64,000 bases of DNA, taken from contig VAFL01000005.1 in the NCBI GenBank assembly GCA_005768755.1, positions 124,001 to 188,000 on the forward strand. The letters are read 5' to 3'. The notes under the pieces were generated by a model that was not told the origin of the DNA, ran no database searches, and saw only the letters and a program-made list of their open reading frames with translations. The position numbers and the translations under genes were made by a program. Positions 33,889 through 43,830 of this stretch are shown here, one piece after another. How positions within the stretch are numbered: position 1 is the first letter of the stretch; each line of letters starts with the position of its first letter. This DNA comes from Paracoccus denitrificans (GTDB taxonomy: Bacteria > Pseudomonadota > Alphaproteobacteria > Rhodobacterales > Rhodobacteraceae).

Positions 33889-35805
33889 ATGGCAGACCCG
33901 GCTGATGACAGCATGATCGCGGATCATGCCCATTCCCCCAATAAAATCAGTGCCGCCCTCGTCCTTGCCTGCCTTGGCGTGGTGTATGGCGATATCGGCA
34001 CCTCGCCACTTTATGCCCTGCGCGAGTCGCTGGTGCACGCACATGAGGAGGGGCTGCCTGAAACATCCGTGATCGGCATCGTTTCCTTGCTGTTCTGGAC
34101 TGTCGTGCTGATCGTGACGGTGAAATACGTCATCCTGATCCTTCGCGCCGACAATAACGGCGAAGGTGGCACACTTTCGCTTGTGGCCAAGGCGCAAGGC
34201 GCGCTGAAAGGCGGGGCGAATTCGCGCAAGCGCCTGCTGCTGATGCTGCTGGGCATTGTCGGCGTGTCGCTGTTCTTCGGTGATTCGATGATTACGCCCG
34301 CGATTTCAGTGCTGTCCGCGGTTGAGGGGTTGGCGCTGATCCAGCCCGGATTCGAGCGTTACGTGGTGCCGATCACCCTGGTGATCGTTTTCGCCCTGTT
34401 CTGGGTACAGCGCGGCGGCACTGACCGCATCGCGCGCCTGTTCGGGCCGATCATGCTGGTCTGGTTCTCGACCATGGCGATCATGGGGATCAGTCATATC
34501 GCCGATGATGCGCGCATCCTGCATGCGCTGAACCCGCTGCGTGCGGTGGGTTTCATTCAGCATTATGGTTTTGCCGCCATGCCCGTGCTGGGTTCGGTCT
34601 TTCTGGCCGTGACCGGGGCAGAGGCGCTGTATGCCGACATGGGTCATTTCGGACGCTCGGCCATCCGTATCGCCTGGACGGGATTGGTCTTCCCGGCGCT
34701 GGCGCTCAGCTATCTGGGGCAGGGCGCGATGGTGCTGGCCCATCCCGAAACGGTGTCAAATCCGTTCTTCCTGATGGCGCCGGATTGGTTCCGGCTGCCT
34801 TTGGTGCTGCTGGCGACAGCAGCGACGGTGATCGCCTCGCAGGCAGTAATCTCGGGCGCCTTTTCGGTGGCGGCCCAGGGCGTACAGCTTGGCCTGCTGC
34901 CCCGATTGGAAATTCAGCACACCTCGGACACGCAGCGCGGCCAGATCTACATGCCGCGCGTCAATTTCATCCTGCTTGTGGGCGTTGTGGCGCTGATCCT
35001 GACCTTCGGATCTTCCGAAGGGCTCGCCAACGCTTACGGCATTGCAGTGACGGGGGACATGGTCATCACATCGATCCTGGCCATCATCGTGTTTCGATGG
35101 GCCTGGGGATGGGGCTGGCCGCTGGTGCTTGGCATCATGTTGCCGGTGTTGGGGGTCGAACTGATCTTTTTCACCGCCAACATCCTGAAATTCGCGGATG
35201 GCGGCTACATCCCGATCGCATTTGCCGCTGTTGCCATCACGATGATGCTGGTCTGGACGGATGGGATGCGACGCCTGCAGAACAAGATCCATGGCGAAAG
35301 CGTCCCGACCGAGATGCTGGCGACGAAGCTGGCCGCAAAGCCGCCGACGCGGGTCGAGGGCACGGCCGTCTTCCTGACGGCCGATACGTCTGTCGTGCCG
35401 CCGGCGCTTATCCACAATCTCAAGCACAACCGGGTTCTGCACGAACGCAACTTCATTGTCCGCGTCGAAAGCGCCAATACACCGCGTGTCCCCGATACCG
35501 AGCGTGTGCGCTTCGAAGAGGTTGCGCCCGGTTTCTGGAAGGCCTGGCTGCGCTTTGGATATATGGAACAGCCGAACGTTCCGCGCGCGCTGGCGATGGC
35601 GAAGGGGCAGGGCCACAAGTTCGACATCATGACCACGTCTTATTTCCTGAACCGCCGCTCGCTTCGGGTCGGCAAGGGAAACCTGATGTCGCGCTGGCAG
35701 GGGCGGGTTTTCGCCGGTCTCTACCGGTCCGCGGCCGAGCCCACGAATTTCTATCGTCTGCCGTCGAACAGGGTGGTCGAACTGGGTCAGCAGATGAATA
35801 TCTGA
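33889..35805 (+). CDS. kup: Potassium uptake protein Kup
   Basis: 638 residues with about 12 membrane spans and a cytoplasmic C-terminal region from about 460. VVYGDIGTSPLYALRE near residue 28 and DNNGEGGTLSLVAKA are hallmarks of the KUP/HAK family, and a proton-coupled potassium symport is the known activity. The start is set by CGGAGAGCC. It lies 91 bp before frr, the place where tsf or pyrH commonly sits, so the operon here is rearranged. Confidence 0.95.
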   Translation: MADPADDSMIADHAHSPNKISAALVLACLGVVYGDIGTSPLYALRESLVHAHEEGLPETSVIGIVSLLFWTVVLIVTVKYVILILRADNNGEGGTLSLVAKAQGALKGGANSRKRLLLMLLGIVGVSLFFGDSMITPAISVLSAVEGLALIQPGFERYVVPITLVIVFALFWVQRGGTDRIARLFGPIMLVWFSTMAIMGISHIADDARILHALNPLRAVGFIQHYGFAAMPVLGSVFLAVTGAEALYADMGHFGRSAIRIAWTGLVFPALALSYLGQGAMVLAHPETVSNPFFLMAPDWFRLPLVLLATAATVIASQAVISGAFSVAAQGVQLGLLPRLEIQHTSDTQRGQIYMPRVNFILLVGVVALILTFGSSEGLANAYGIAVTGDMVITSILAIIVFRWAWGWGWPLVLGIMLPVLGVELIFFTANILKFADGGYIPIAFAAVAITMMLVWTDGMRRLQNKIHGESVPTEMLATKLAAKPPTRVEGTAVFLTADTSVVPPALIHNLKHNRVLHERNFIVRVESANTPRVPDTERVRFEEVAPGFWKAWLRFGYMEQPNVPRALAMAKGQGHKFDIMTTSYFLNRRSLRVGKGNLMSRWQGRVFAGLYRSAAEPTNFYRLPSNRVVELGQQMNI

Positions 35806-35896
35806 GGTCACGCATGCGTCAGCGCCGCGATAGGGCTTTGCCATGGGCCGAGCATCGCGCTAGAACTGCCCGAACGAATGCATGAGAGGGGCAGGC

Positions 35897-36460
35897 ATGT
35901 CCGACGAAATCGATATCGACACTGATGATCTGGAACGCCGAATGACAGGCGCGATGGAGTCGCTGCGCCACGAATTCGGCAGCCTGCGCACCGGCCGCGC
36001 CTCGGCCAGCATGGTCGAGCCGATCATGGTCGATGCATATGGCTCGCCCACGCCGATCAACCAGATCGGAACCGTCAACGTGCCCGAGCCGCGCATGGTC
36101 ACGATCAATGTCTGGGACAAGGCGCTTGTCGGAAAGGCCGAGAAGGCTATCCGGGAATCCGGCTTGGGAATCAATCCGCAGCTGAACGGCACCATCATCA
36201 TGCTGCCGATCCCCGAACTGAACGAGGAACGGCGTCGCGAACTGACCAAGGTTGCAGCCCAATATGCTGAAAATGCCCGTGTCGCCGTCCGCAATGTGCG
36301 TCGCGACGGCATGGACCAGATCAAGAAGGCCAAGGCCGCAGGCATGTCGGAAGATGACCAGAAGCTGTGGGAGGACGAGGTCCAGTCCCTGACCAACCGC
36401 ATGATCGCCAAGGTCGACGAGGCGCTGGAAGTCAAGCAAGCCGAGATCATGCAGGTTTGA
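35897..36460 (+). CDS. frr: Ribosome recycling factor
   Basis: 187 residues, the standard length. It splits post-termination ribosomes with EF-G. The coiled-coil and hinge are conserved: RTGRASASMVEPIMVDAYG, GTVNVPEPRMVTINVWDK and the C-terminal NVRRDGMDQIKKAKAAGMSE. The start at 35897 follows GAGGGGCAGG. Its stop overlaps the uppS start, opening the lipid/isoprenoid envelope operon. Confidence 0.97.
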   Translation: MSDEIDIDTDDLERRMTGAMESLRHEFGSLRTGRASASMVEPIMVDAYGSPTPINQIGTVNVPEPRMVTINVWDKALVGKAEKAIRESGLGINPQLNGTIIMLPIPELNEERRRELTKVAAQYAENARVAVRNVRRDGMDQIKKAKAAGMSEDDQKLWEDEVQSLTNRMIAKVDEALEVKQAEIMQV

Positions 36461-37188
36461 TGATGGCTCTCAACGCCGCGCCGCAGCCGGATCGTCCTGT
36501 GTCCCCCCGCCACGTCGCCATCATCATGGATGGCAACGGACGTTGGGCCCAGAATCGCGGCTGGCCGCGCCTTGTCGGCCATCGGCGCGGCGCCGAACGC
36601 GTCAAGCAGATTGTCCGTGCCTGCCCCGATCTGGGGGTGAACTGGCTGACCGTCTATGCGTTCTCGACCGAAAACTGGAAACGCTCGACCGAGGAAGTCC
36701 TGGGTCTGATGAAGATCTTCCGCCGCTATATCCAGCGCGAAGCTGACGGCCTTGCAGCCGAGGGCGTGCGGATGCGCTTTATCGGTGGGCGCGATCGTCT
36801 GGACCAGAAATTGCAGGCATTGATGGCCGGTATCGAGGCGCGGACCGCCGGAAATACCCGCCTGAACCTGACGGTGGCGATCAATTACGGCGGCCGTGAC
36901 GAACTGCTGCGCGCAAGCTCGCGGCTGGCCCAGAAGATTGCCAGTGGCCAGATCCAGACCCCGACCGAGGCTGATCTGGCCGATTGTCTGGACACCGCAG
37001 GCACGCCTGACCCGGACCTGGTGATCCGCACCTCGGGCGAGACGCGAACCTCGAATTTCCTGCCCTGGCAGGCGGCTTATGCGGAATATGAATTCACGCC
37101 GACACTCTGGCCCGATTTCTCGCCCGAACGACTGGCCGAGATCCTTGACCGGTTCGGTCTGCGTGAACGCCGCTTCGGCGGCCTATGA
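36460..37188 (+). CDS. uppS: Isoprenyl transferase (undecaprenyl diphosphate synthase)
   Basis: 242 residues. It extends farnesyl diphosphate with isopentenyl units to undecaprenyl diphosphate, the lipid carrier for peptidoglycan and O-antigen. HVAIIMDGNGRWAQ (catalytic Asp), GHRRGAERV, YAFSTENWKRS and the C-terminal RTSGETRTSNFLPWQ are family motifs. Two adjacent ATGs (36460 and 36463) overlap or follow the frr stop. The stop overlaps the cdsA start (ATGA). Confidence 0.96.
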   Translation: MMALNAAPQPDRPVSPRHVAIIMDGNGRWAQNRGWPRLVGHRRGAERVKQIVRACPDLGVNWLTVYAFSTENWKRSTEEVLGLMKIFRRYIQREADGLAAEGVRMRFIGGRDRLDQKLQALMAGIEARTAGNTRLNLTVAINYGGRDELLRASSRLAQKIASGQIQTPTEADLADCLDTAGTPDPDLVIRTSGETRTSNFLPWQAAYAEYEFTPTLWPDFSPERLAEILDRFGLRERRFGGL

Positions 37189-38075
37189 AGGCAGAGCCGG
37201 AAAAGCCGGCCCCCGTGGCCAAGGCAGGAAACTGGGCTGATCTGCGCACGCGGGTCGTTTCGGGTGTGGTGCTTGCTGTCGTGGGGCTCGGGCTTATGCT
37301 GTCATCCGGTCCGGTGCTTTGCGCGGGCCTGTCGGTGCTGGTCGGCTTGATGTTCTGGGAACTGGCCGGCCTGACCGGGGACATCACACGGCCCCGCACG
37401 AATGCGCGCAATGCCTGGCTGATCGGGGGGCTGGCAGGACTGGCCTTTGCGGGGGCGGCACTTTTGTCGGGCCTTCTGATCGACGGGATAGGCTACGGGT
37501 TACGTTGGGCGTCTGTGCCGCTGCTGCTGCCGCTGATCTGGGGCTGCGCTGCTTCGGTGCCACGCAATCGCTGGCCCTTCCTGCTGTTCGGGGTGGCAAT
37601 CTTCGCTGCTGCCGCCGGCATCGTGTTGGTGCGCAGCGAATTCGGCCTCGCCGGCCTTCTGTGGATCGTGGGAACTGTGGTCCTTTCGGATGTGCTTGGC
37701 TATTTCGCCGGGCGCAGATTCGGCGGGCCGAAGTTCTGGCCGGCAATCAGCCCGAAAAAGACCTGGAGCGGGACCATTGCCGGTTGGATTGGCGCGTTTC
37801 TGCTTGCCCTGCTGGTCGTGCTGATCAGCGGCGCGCAGGAATGGTACTTGCTGATCGTCGGGCCACTGATCGCGTTTTCCGGGCAGATGGGCGATATCGC
37901 GGAAAGCTGGCTGAAGCGCCGCGCAGGTGTCAAGGACAGCTCGAACCTGATTCCCGGTCATGGCGGCGTGCTGGACCGTTTCGATGCGATGACAGGTGCC
38001 TTTGTCGTGCCAGCGCTTGTCTATGTCTTCGTGCTGGTGCCGCTGATGCTGTTCGTCGGGGTTCCACAAGGTTGA
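37185..38075 (+). CDS. cdsA: Phosphatidate cytidylyltransferase
   Basis: 296 residues with about eight membrane spans. It makes CDP-diacylglycerol from phosphatidate and CTP at the inner membrane. The C-terminal signature is present: DVLGYFAGRRFGGPKFWPAI, SPKKTWSGTIAG, and SWLKRRAGVKDSSNLIPGHGG (LKDSSNLIPGHGGxLDR, here ending in VLDRFDA). It overlaps uppS by 4 nt and leads into dxr 4 nt later. Confidence 0.95.
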   Translation: MKAEPEKPAPVAKAGNWADLRTRVVSGVVLAVVGLGLMLSSGPVLCAGLSVLVGLMFWELAGLTGDITRPRTNARNAWLIGGLAGLAFAGAALLSGLLIDGIGYGLRWASVPLLLPLIWGCAASVPRNRWPFLLFGVAIFAAAAGIVLVRSEFGLAGLLWIVGTVVLSDVLGYFAGRRFGGPKFWPAISPKKTWSGTIAGWIGAFLLALLVVLISGAQEWYLLIVGPLIAFSGQMGDIAESWLKRRAGVKDSSNLIPGHGGVLDRFDAMTGAFVVPALVYVFVLVPLMLFVGVPQG

Positions 38076-38079
38076 TCCA

Positions 38080-39261
38080 ATGCGTTCTGTAACGGTGTTA
38101 GGCGCGACCGGTTCGATCGGGGAAAGCGCGTTTGATCTGCTGATGCGCTCGGGTGGGGCCGAGCGCTGGCGGACTGTCGCGCTGACCGGCGGGCGCAACA
38201 TCGCCCGGCTGGCAGAAATGGCGCGCGCACTGCGGGCCGAGATCGCCGTGACCGCCCATCCTGAACTGCTGCATGATTTGCGCGACGCACTTGCCGGCTC
38301 CGGGGTGGATGCGGCCGCTGGCACCGCCGCCTTGGTCGAGGCTGCGGACCGCCCCGCCGATTGGACGCTGTCTGCGATTGTCGGTGCCGCTGGCCTGCCG
38401 CCGGGCCTTCGGGTGCTGGAACGCGGCGGCACGCTGGCGCTTGCCAACAAGGAATCCCTGGTGGCCGCGGGTCGTCTGGTCATGGGCACCGCCGCCCGCT
38501 CTGGCGCCCGCATCCTGCCGGTAGATTCAGAACATTCGGCGATATTTCAGTCACTTGGCGGTGAAAACATCGAAACCGTCGACAGCGTCACCATCACCGC
38601 CTCAGGGGGCGCCTTTCGCGATTGGCCGCTGGAGAAACTGGCGGGCGCGACTGTGGCCGAGGCTTCGACCCATCCGAACTGGGCGATGGGGCAGCGGATC
38701 ACCATCGACAGCGCTTCCATGTTCAATAAGGCGCTGGAAGTAATTGAAGCGCATGAATTCTTTGCGCTGGAAGCGCGTCGGATAAAGGTGCTGGTTCACC
38801 CGGAATCAATCATTCATGCGATGGTCAGCCATCGTGATGGTGGCTCAATCGCGCATCTGGGTGCGCCGGACATGCGTCATGCCATCGGTTATGCGCTGCA
38901 CTGGCCGGAGCGCGCCGATCTGCCGGTCGCCGATCTGGATCTGGCGGCGCTTGGTAAGCTGACCTTCCGCGCCCCGGACGAGATCCGCTGGCCGGCCCTG
39001 CGCCTTGCCAGAGAGGTGATGGCGGCAGGTGGCGCGTCGGGCGCGGTTCTGAATGCCGCCAAGGAACAGGCACTTGACGATTTTCTGGCCGGGCGCATCG
39101 GCTTCACCGACATGTCCCGCGCGGTCGAGGCCGTGCTGGATGCCTTGACCGCGCGGGGCGGCTTTGCCACATCGCCGGGGGATCTGGCGACGGTGCTGGA
39201 CTGGGATCAGCAGGCCCGGCAGGAGGCGGCCATATGGGCCGCGACGCACGGCAAACGATAG
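38080..39261 (+). CDS. dxr: 1-deoxy-D-xylulose 5-phosphate reductoisomerase
   Basis: 393 residues. It forms methylerythritol phosphate with NADPH, supplying isopentenyl units to UppS. NADPH site VTVLGATGSIGES; metal and substrate site PVDSEHSAIFQSL; TASGGAFRD and STHPNWAMGQRITIDSASM (flexible loop, phosphate site). The RBS AAGGTTGATCC overlaps the cdsA end, so the genes are cotranscribed. Confidence 0.97.
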   Translation: MRSVTVLGATGSIGESAFDLLMRSGGAERWRTVALTGGRNIARLAEMARALRAEIAVTAHPELLHDLRDALAGSGVDAAAGTAALVEAADRPADWTLSAIVGAAGLPPGLRVLERGGTLALANKESLVAAGRLVMGTAARSGARILPVDSEHSAIFQSLGGENIETVDSVTITASGGAFRDWPLEKLAGATVAEASTHPNWAMGQRITIDSASMFNKALEVIEAHEFFALEARRIKVLVHPESIIHAMVSHRDGGSIAHLGAPDMRHAIGYALHWPERADLPVADLDLAALGKLTFRAPDEIRWPALRLAREVMAAGGASGAVLNAAKEQALDDFLAGRIGFTDMSRAVEAVLDALTARGGFATSPGDLATVLDWDQQARQEAAIWAATHGKR

Positions 39262-39276
39262 GACGGGGACTGGCGC

Positions 39277-40596
39277 ATGGATATTCTGGCAGAACTGGGC
39301 GGCGGGGTCTGGGCGCTGGCGGCCTTTCTTGTGGCGCTGTCGATCATCGTCGCCGTCCATGAATACGGCCATTATATCGTTGGCCGGTGGTCGGGCATCC
39401 ATGCAGAGGTCTTTTCGCTTGGTTTCGGGCCGAAGCTGATCTCGCGTCGCGACAGGCGCGGAACGATGTGGCAGGTGGCGGCGATCCCGCTTGGGGGATA
39501 CGTGCGGTTCCTGGGCGATTCCAACGCCGCCAGCGCAGGCACGGGCCAGGCGGTTTCGGCCGAGGAAAGCCGGCACACACTGGACGGCGCGCCCCTTTGG
39601 GCACGGGTGGCAACGGTCGGCGCGGGCCCGGTTTTCAACTTCATCCTGTCCGCGCTGATCTTCGCGGCATTCATCCTGCTGCGCGGGGTGGCGGTCGAGA
39701 CCCCGACCGTCGGCACGGTAACAGCGCCCTTGCCCGGCTATGCGAATGAACTGAAGTCGGGCGATACGATCCTTGCTGTCGGCGGACATGAGATCACGGA
39801 TTGGGGCGACATTTACGCCGCCGCCGATGATCTGCCAGAGGCGAATTCCCACGAATGGCGTGTGCTGCGTGACGGGTCTGAAATGACGGTTGCCGGACCA
39901 GATCCATTGCCGCCGGTCATCGGCGGTGTCGCGCCGGGCAGTGCAGCTGCTGCCGCGGGCCTGCTTCCCGGCGACGTGATCACAGATATCAACGGCGAGC
40001 CGATCAGAAGATTCGATGCCATTCGGCGTCATGTCGAGGCCGCGCAGGGACAGTCGCTGAATATCGGCATCCGACGCGACAGCATCGAAACGGACGTAAC
40101 TCTGACGCCCAAGGAACAGGATATTCCGCGCGCGGAAGGCGGGTTCGAGAAGCGCTGGCTGATTGGCATCACCGCCGGAAGCTATTTCACCCCCGCGACC
40201 CAGTCGGTGGGCCCGATTGTCGCGCTTGGGATGGGCATCATGCAGGTCTGGGACATCATCGCGTCAAGTCTGACGGGAATGTGGGCGATGATCACCGGTC
40301 AGATCGGCAGCTGCAATCTTGGGGGCGCGATCTCGATCGCGGAAAGCACCGGGCAGGCGGCGAATGCGGGGTTTGCCAATTTCGTCTGGTGGATCTCTGT
40401 CCTGTCTGTCGCCATCGGGTTTCTGAACCTGTTGCCGATCCCGGTTCTGGATGGCGGTCATCTGGCGTTCTATGCTTGGGAGGGCATCACGGGGCGACGG
40501 CCTTCGGACCGGGCGCTGAACCTTTTGACCTCGATCGGACTGGCGCTTGTGGTTGGACTGATGTTCTTTGGCCTCAGCAATGACCTGCGTTGCTGA
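39277..40596 (+). CDS. rseP: RIP site-2 metalloprotease RseP
   Basis: 439 residues. Inner-membrane protease that cleaves anti-sigma factors and signal peptides. The zinc motif VHEYGHY (HExxH) is at about residue 28 in the first span, two PDZ-like regions lie at about 130-280, and a second metal ligand is in LNLLPIPVLDGGHLAF near 388. It follows dxr by 15 bp with GGACGGGG as ribosome site. The start at ATG 39277 gives standard length. Confidence 0.95.
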   Translation: MDILAELGGGVWALAAFLVALSIIVAVHEYGHYIVGRWSGIHAEVFSLGFGPKLISRRDRRGTMWQVAAIPLGGYVRFLGDSNAASAGTGQAVSAEESRHTLDGAPLWARVATVGAGPVFNFILSALIFAAFILLRGVAVETPTVGTVTAPLPGYANELKSGDTILAVGGHEITDWGDIYAAADDLPEANSHEWRVLRDGSEMTVAGPDPLPPVIGGVAPGSAAAAAGLLPGDVITDINGEPIRRFDAIRRHVEAAQGQSLNIGIRRDSIETDVTLTPKEQDIPRAEGGFEKRWLIGITAGSYFTPATQSVGPIVALGMGIMQVWDIIASSLTGMWAMITGQIGSCNLGGAISIAESTGQAANAGFANFVWWISVLSVAIGFLNLLPIPVLDGGHLAFYAWEGITGRRPSDRALNLLTSIGLALVVGLMFFGLSNDLRC

Positions 40597-40613
40597 TAAA
40601 GGTAAATCGGGTT

Positions 40614-40643
40614 TTGACAGCATGGGCGCTATCCCTGTAGATT
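40614..40643 (+). promoter_or_regulatory. bamA: Sigma-70-type promoter for bamA-ompH
   Basis: A consensus TTGACA (40614-40619) and TAGATT (40638-40643) are 18 bp apart, starting 17 bp beyond the rseP stop. This would give bamA and ompH their own supply of transcript in addition to read-through from the upstream genes. Confidence 0.65.
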
Positions 40644-40698
40644 CAGAGACAAAATAGGTGCTAAAGGGCGCCGGGGCCAAATCGAAGGGGCAGGCAGT

Positions 40699-43044
40699 AT
40701 GAATTTTAGACGCAGCAGCTGCGCAGTGGCGCTGATGGCAGGTCTGGCGGGGGGGATTTCCACCCTGGTCATCCCGGAACCTGCCTTCGCCTATGTCTTC
40801 ACGCGGGTCCAGATCGAAGGCAACGAAAGGATCGAGCCAGAGACGATCCTGTCATTTGCCAATGTCATGCACGGGGTCGAGGTCTCGGCGGGCGAGGTGA
40901 ATGACGCATTGCAGCGCCTTCAGAACTCCGGTCTGTTCGAAAGCGTCGAAGTGATGCCGCAGGGCAATACGCTGGTGATCCGGGTCAAGGAGTGGCCGAC
41001 GATCAACCAGATCAGCTTCGAGGGCAATCGCCGCGTCAAAGACGACATTTTGGCCGAGACGACGCAGTCCGAAGCACGCCGCGTCTATTCGCCCTCGCTT
41101 GCAGAAAGCGATGCCGCCGCTATTGCGCAGGCCTATTCGGCGCAGGGCCGTCTGGCTGCGCGTGTGACCCCCAAGATCATCCCGCGCGACGGCAACCGCG
41201 TCGATCTGGTGTTCGAGATTCGCGAAGGCGACGTGACCGAGATCGAACGGGTCGGATTCACCGGCAACCGCGCCTTTTCGGATCGCCGGCTGCGCAACGT
41301 GCTGGCCACCAAACAGGCCGGCATCCTGCGGACTTTCATTCAGGCCGACACCTACAACCCCGAGCGTGTGGCCCTGGATGAGCGGCTGCTGACCGATTTC
41401 TATCGCGCCCAGGGCTACGCCGATTTCTCGGTCCAGGGCGTGGCCTCCGAACTGGCACGCGAACGCGACGCCTATTTCGTGACCTACGCAATCACCGAAG
41501 GGCCACGCTACCGCTTCGGCCGCATCGACACCATTTCCGAGATCCCCGGCGTCGATGCCGCCGCATTCGGCGCGCAGAACCGCGTGCGCCAGGGCGGCTG
41601 GTATAATCCCGAAATCATCGATGTCTCCATCCGCCGGATGGAGACAATTGCCCTGCAGCAGGGGCTTGATTTCGTGAATATCGAACCGCGTGTCACCCGC
41701 AACCCGCGCAACCAGACCCTTGATCTGACCTTCGCGCTGACCCGCGGTCCGCGCGTCTTTGTCGAGCGTATCGACATCGAGGGCAATACGACCACCTTGG
41801 ACGAGGTGATCCGTCGTCAGTTCCAGACTGTCGAAGGCGACCCCTTCAACCCGCGCGAAATCCGCAACTCGGCCGAGCGTGTGCGCGCGCTTGGCTACTT
41901 CTCGGACGCTCAGGTCGATACCCGCGAAGGCTCCAGCCCGCAGCAGGTCATTGTGGACGTGAACGTCGAAGAACAGCCGACGGGTTCGCTTGAATTCGGT
42001 GCAAGCTATGGCAAAAGCTCGGGCGTGGGTCTGAGCGCCGGGATTTCCGAAAGCAACTTCCTTGGCCGCGGCCAGGAAGTCGGGTTGAGCTTCTCAACCA
42101 CCGAGGGGTCGCGCGCCGCAAACCTCAACTTCGCAGAGCCCGCATTTCTTGGGCGCGACCTGCGCTTTTCTTTCGGGATGTGGTATCGAGAGACGGATAA
42201 CGACAACTCCAGATACGATACCCGTTCAGTCGGGCTGCAGACGGGCATCGAATTCCCGATCTCGGCGTCGGGCCGGCTTGACCTGCATTACAAGCTGTCG
42301 AAAGACACGATCCGCGATGTCGATCCGATCGGATATGACGACGATGGAGAGCTTGAAGGCTCCACCTCGATCCTCGTCGATGAGGAAGCGATGGGTGGTC
42401 TGTGGACCTCGGCCCTTGGCTATCGCTATTCGTATGACAGCCGACGCGTGGGCCTGAACCCGCGCACGGCGACGAAACTGTCCTTCACCCAGGATTTTGC
42501 TGGCGTTGGCGGTGACGTGAAATCTGTGACCTCGCTTTTGAACGCGGGCATCGAATCGACCGCCTGGCGGCCGAACATCACGCTGCGCGCGGAACTGGAT
42601 GCCGGGGCTGTTCATATGCTGGAAGATCAGACCAGCCGGGTGATCGACCGCTTCGCCGGACAACGGATGCGGGGCTTTGAATCGAACGGCATCGGGCCGC
42701 GCGACCTGCAGGCACCGAACGAAGACGCGCTTGGCGGCAACTATTTCTGGGTGGCTCGTGCCGAGGCGCAGTTCCCGATCGGGCTGCCGGAAGAATATGG
42801 CCTTCAGGGCGGCATCTTCGCCGATGTCGGTTCGATCTGGGGGTTGAACAATACGACTGCAACAGATGTCGATGGCAACGAATACGAGATCGACGACGAC
42901 ATGAATGTGCGTGCGGCGGTCGGACTTTCGCTGTTCTGGACGACGCCGATCGGTCCGCTGCGGATGAACTTCTCCAAGGCGGTTCAGAAAGAGGACTATG
43001 ACGAAGAGCAGAACTTCGACCTGACCCTGTCGACGAGGTTCTGA
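40699..43044 (+). CDS. bamA: Outer membrane protein assembly factor BamA
   Basis: 781 residues. A signal peptide ends near PEPAFA at residue 31. Five POTRA domains (about 32-430; first YVFTRVQIEGNERIEPETIL) and a C-terminal 16-strand barrel follow, with the typical FSFGMWYRE and RMRGFESNGIGPRDL (VRGF/Y-type loop-6 motif, here MRGF) and a terminal Phe in STRF. It inserts beta-barrel proteins into the outer membrane. It starts after GAAGGGGCAGGC. The stop overlaps the ompH start by TGATG. Confidence 0.96.
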   Translation: MNFRRSSCAVALMAGLAGGISTLVIPEPAFAYVFTRVQIEGNERIEPETILSFANVMHGVEVSAGEVNDALQRLQNSGLFESVEVMPQGNTLVIRVKEWPTINQISFEGNRRVKDDILAETTQSEARRVYSPSLAESDAAAIAQAYSAQGRLAARVTPKIIPRDGNRVDLVFEIREGDVTEIERVGFTGNRAFSDRRLRNVLATKQAGILRTFIQADTYNPERVALDERLLTDFYRAQGYADFSVQGVASELARERDAYFVTYAITEGPRYRFGRIDTISEIPGVDAAAFGAQNRVRQGGWYNPEIIDVSIRRMETIALQQGLDFVNIEPRVTRNPRNQTLDLTFALTRGPRVFVERIDIEGNTTTLDEVIRRQFQTVEGDPFNPREIRNSAERVRALGYFSDAQVDTREGSSPQQVIVDVNVEEQPTGSLEFGASYGKSSGVGLSAGISESNFLGRGQEVGLSFSTTEGSRAANLNFAEPAFLGRDLRFSFGMWYRETDNDNSRYDTRSVGLQTGIEFPISASGRLDLHYKLSKDTIRDVDPIGYDDDGELEGSTSILVDEEAMGGLWTSALGYRYSYDSRRVGLNPRTATKLSFTQDFAGVGGDVKSVTSLLNAGIESTAWRPNITLRAELDAGAVHMLEDQTSRVIDRFAGQRMRGFESNGIGPRDLQAPNEDALGGNYFWVARAEAQFPIGLPEEYGLQGGIFADVGSIWGLNNTTATDVDGNEYEIDDDMNVRAAVGLSLFWTTPIGPLRMNFSKAVQKEDYDEEQNFDLTLSTRF

Positions 43045-43823
43045 TGCGCATCCGCGATCTGCCCGGCCGGCATCTGTTGGGTCGGGCATATCTTGGCATC
43101 GCGCTGACCGCTTTTCCCTGCGCAGCCATGGCGCAGGGTGATCTGCCCGTCATTGCGCAGGTTCAGGCACAGACGCAGGGCGACAATCCGGTGACGCCGC
43201 CCCGTGACCTTCTGCCAGATCCGGCTGGCGGAACAACTGCGTCGCGGGGGCCGGACGAACAGGCGACAGATCAGCAGTCGTCTGTCCTTGCAGTCCTGGT
43301 GCTTGATGTCGAACAGGCTTACGCCAGCTCGGCCTGGGGCAAGCGGGCGCAGGCCGATATCGAGACCCTCGCGCGCGAGATCGAGGCCGAAAACCTGCGC
43401 ATGGAAGACCAGCTTGTCGCCGAAGAACAAGCCCTCGCGGCAGAGCGCGCGTCCCTTTCGGCTGCAGATTTCCGCAAGAAGGCCGAAGCCTTCGACACCC
43501 GTGCCCAGACCGTGCGGCGCGACCGCCGGCAGTCGGCAGTCGATCTTGGCAGCCGGGCACAGGCTGATCGCAATGCATTTGTCGAGGCCACGCTGCCAGT
43601 CATTGCGGGCATCATGCAGGAACGCTCGGCCGGGATCGTGCTGGACAGGCGGCAGGTTCTGGCGGCGGTGAATGGCGTTGACGTGACGCGTGAACTGGTC
43701 GCGCGCATGGATGAACAGGTCGGCGATGGCGGGCAATTGCCCGAACTTCCGCCAGCCGAGGACGGCAGCGCGGACGATCAGACCGCAACGGGCACAGCGC
43801 CGCCGGCAGATCCGGAACGCTAG
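43044..43823 (+). CDS. OmpH/Skp family periplasmic chaperone
   Basis: 259 residues. A signal peptide (about 1-31, ending AAMAQ) leads to a Pro/Gln-rich linker, an OmpH domain from about 85 with VLVLDVEQAYASSAWGKRAQ, a long Glu-rich coiled coil (about 110-185) and a C-terminal acidic tail. Skp proteins shield unfolded outer-membrane proteins for BamA. It is longer than standard Skp (about 160) because of the linker and tail. It overlaps bamA by one base and is the last gene of the operon; the usual lpxD/fabZ/lpxA genes do not follow. Confidence 0.88.
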   Translation: MRIRDLPGRHLLGRAYLGIALTAFPCAAMAQGDLPVIAQVQAQTQGDNPVTPPRDLLPDPAGGTTASRGPDEQATDQQSSVLAVLVLDVEQAYASSAWGKRAQADIETLAREIEAENLRMEDQLVAEEQALAAERASLSAADFRKKAEAFDTRAQTVRRDRRQSAVDLGSRAQADRNAFVEATLPVIAGIMQERSAGIVLDRRQVLAAVNGVDVTRELVARMDEQVGDGGQLPELPPAEDGSADDQTATGTAPPADPER

Positions 43824-43830
43824 CCCGTCT

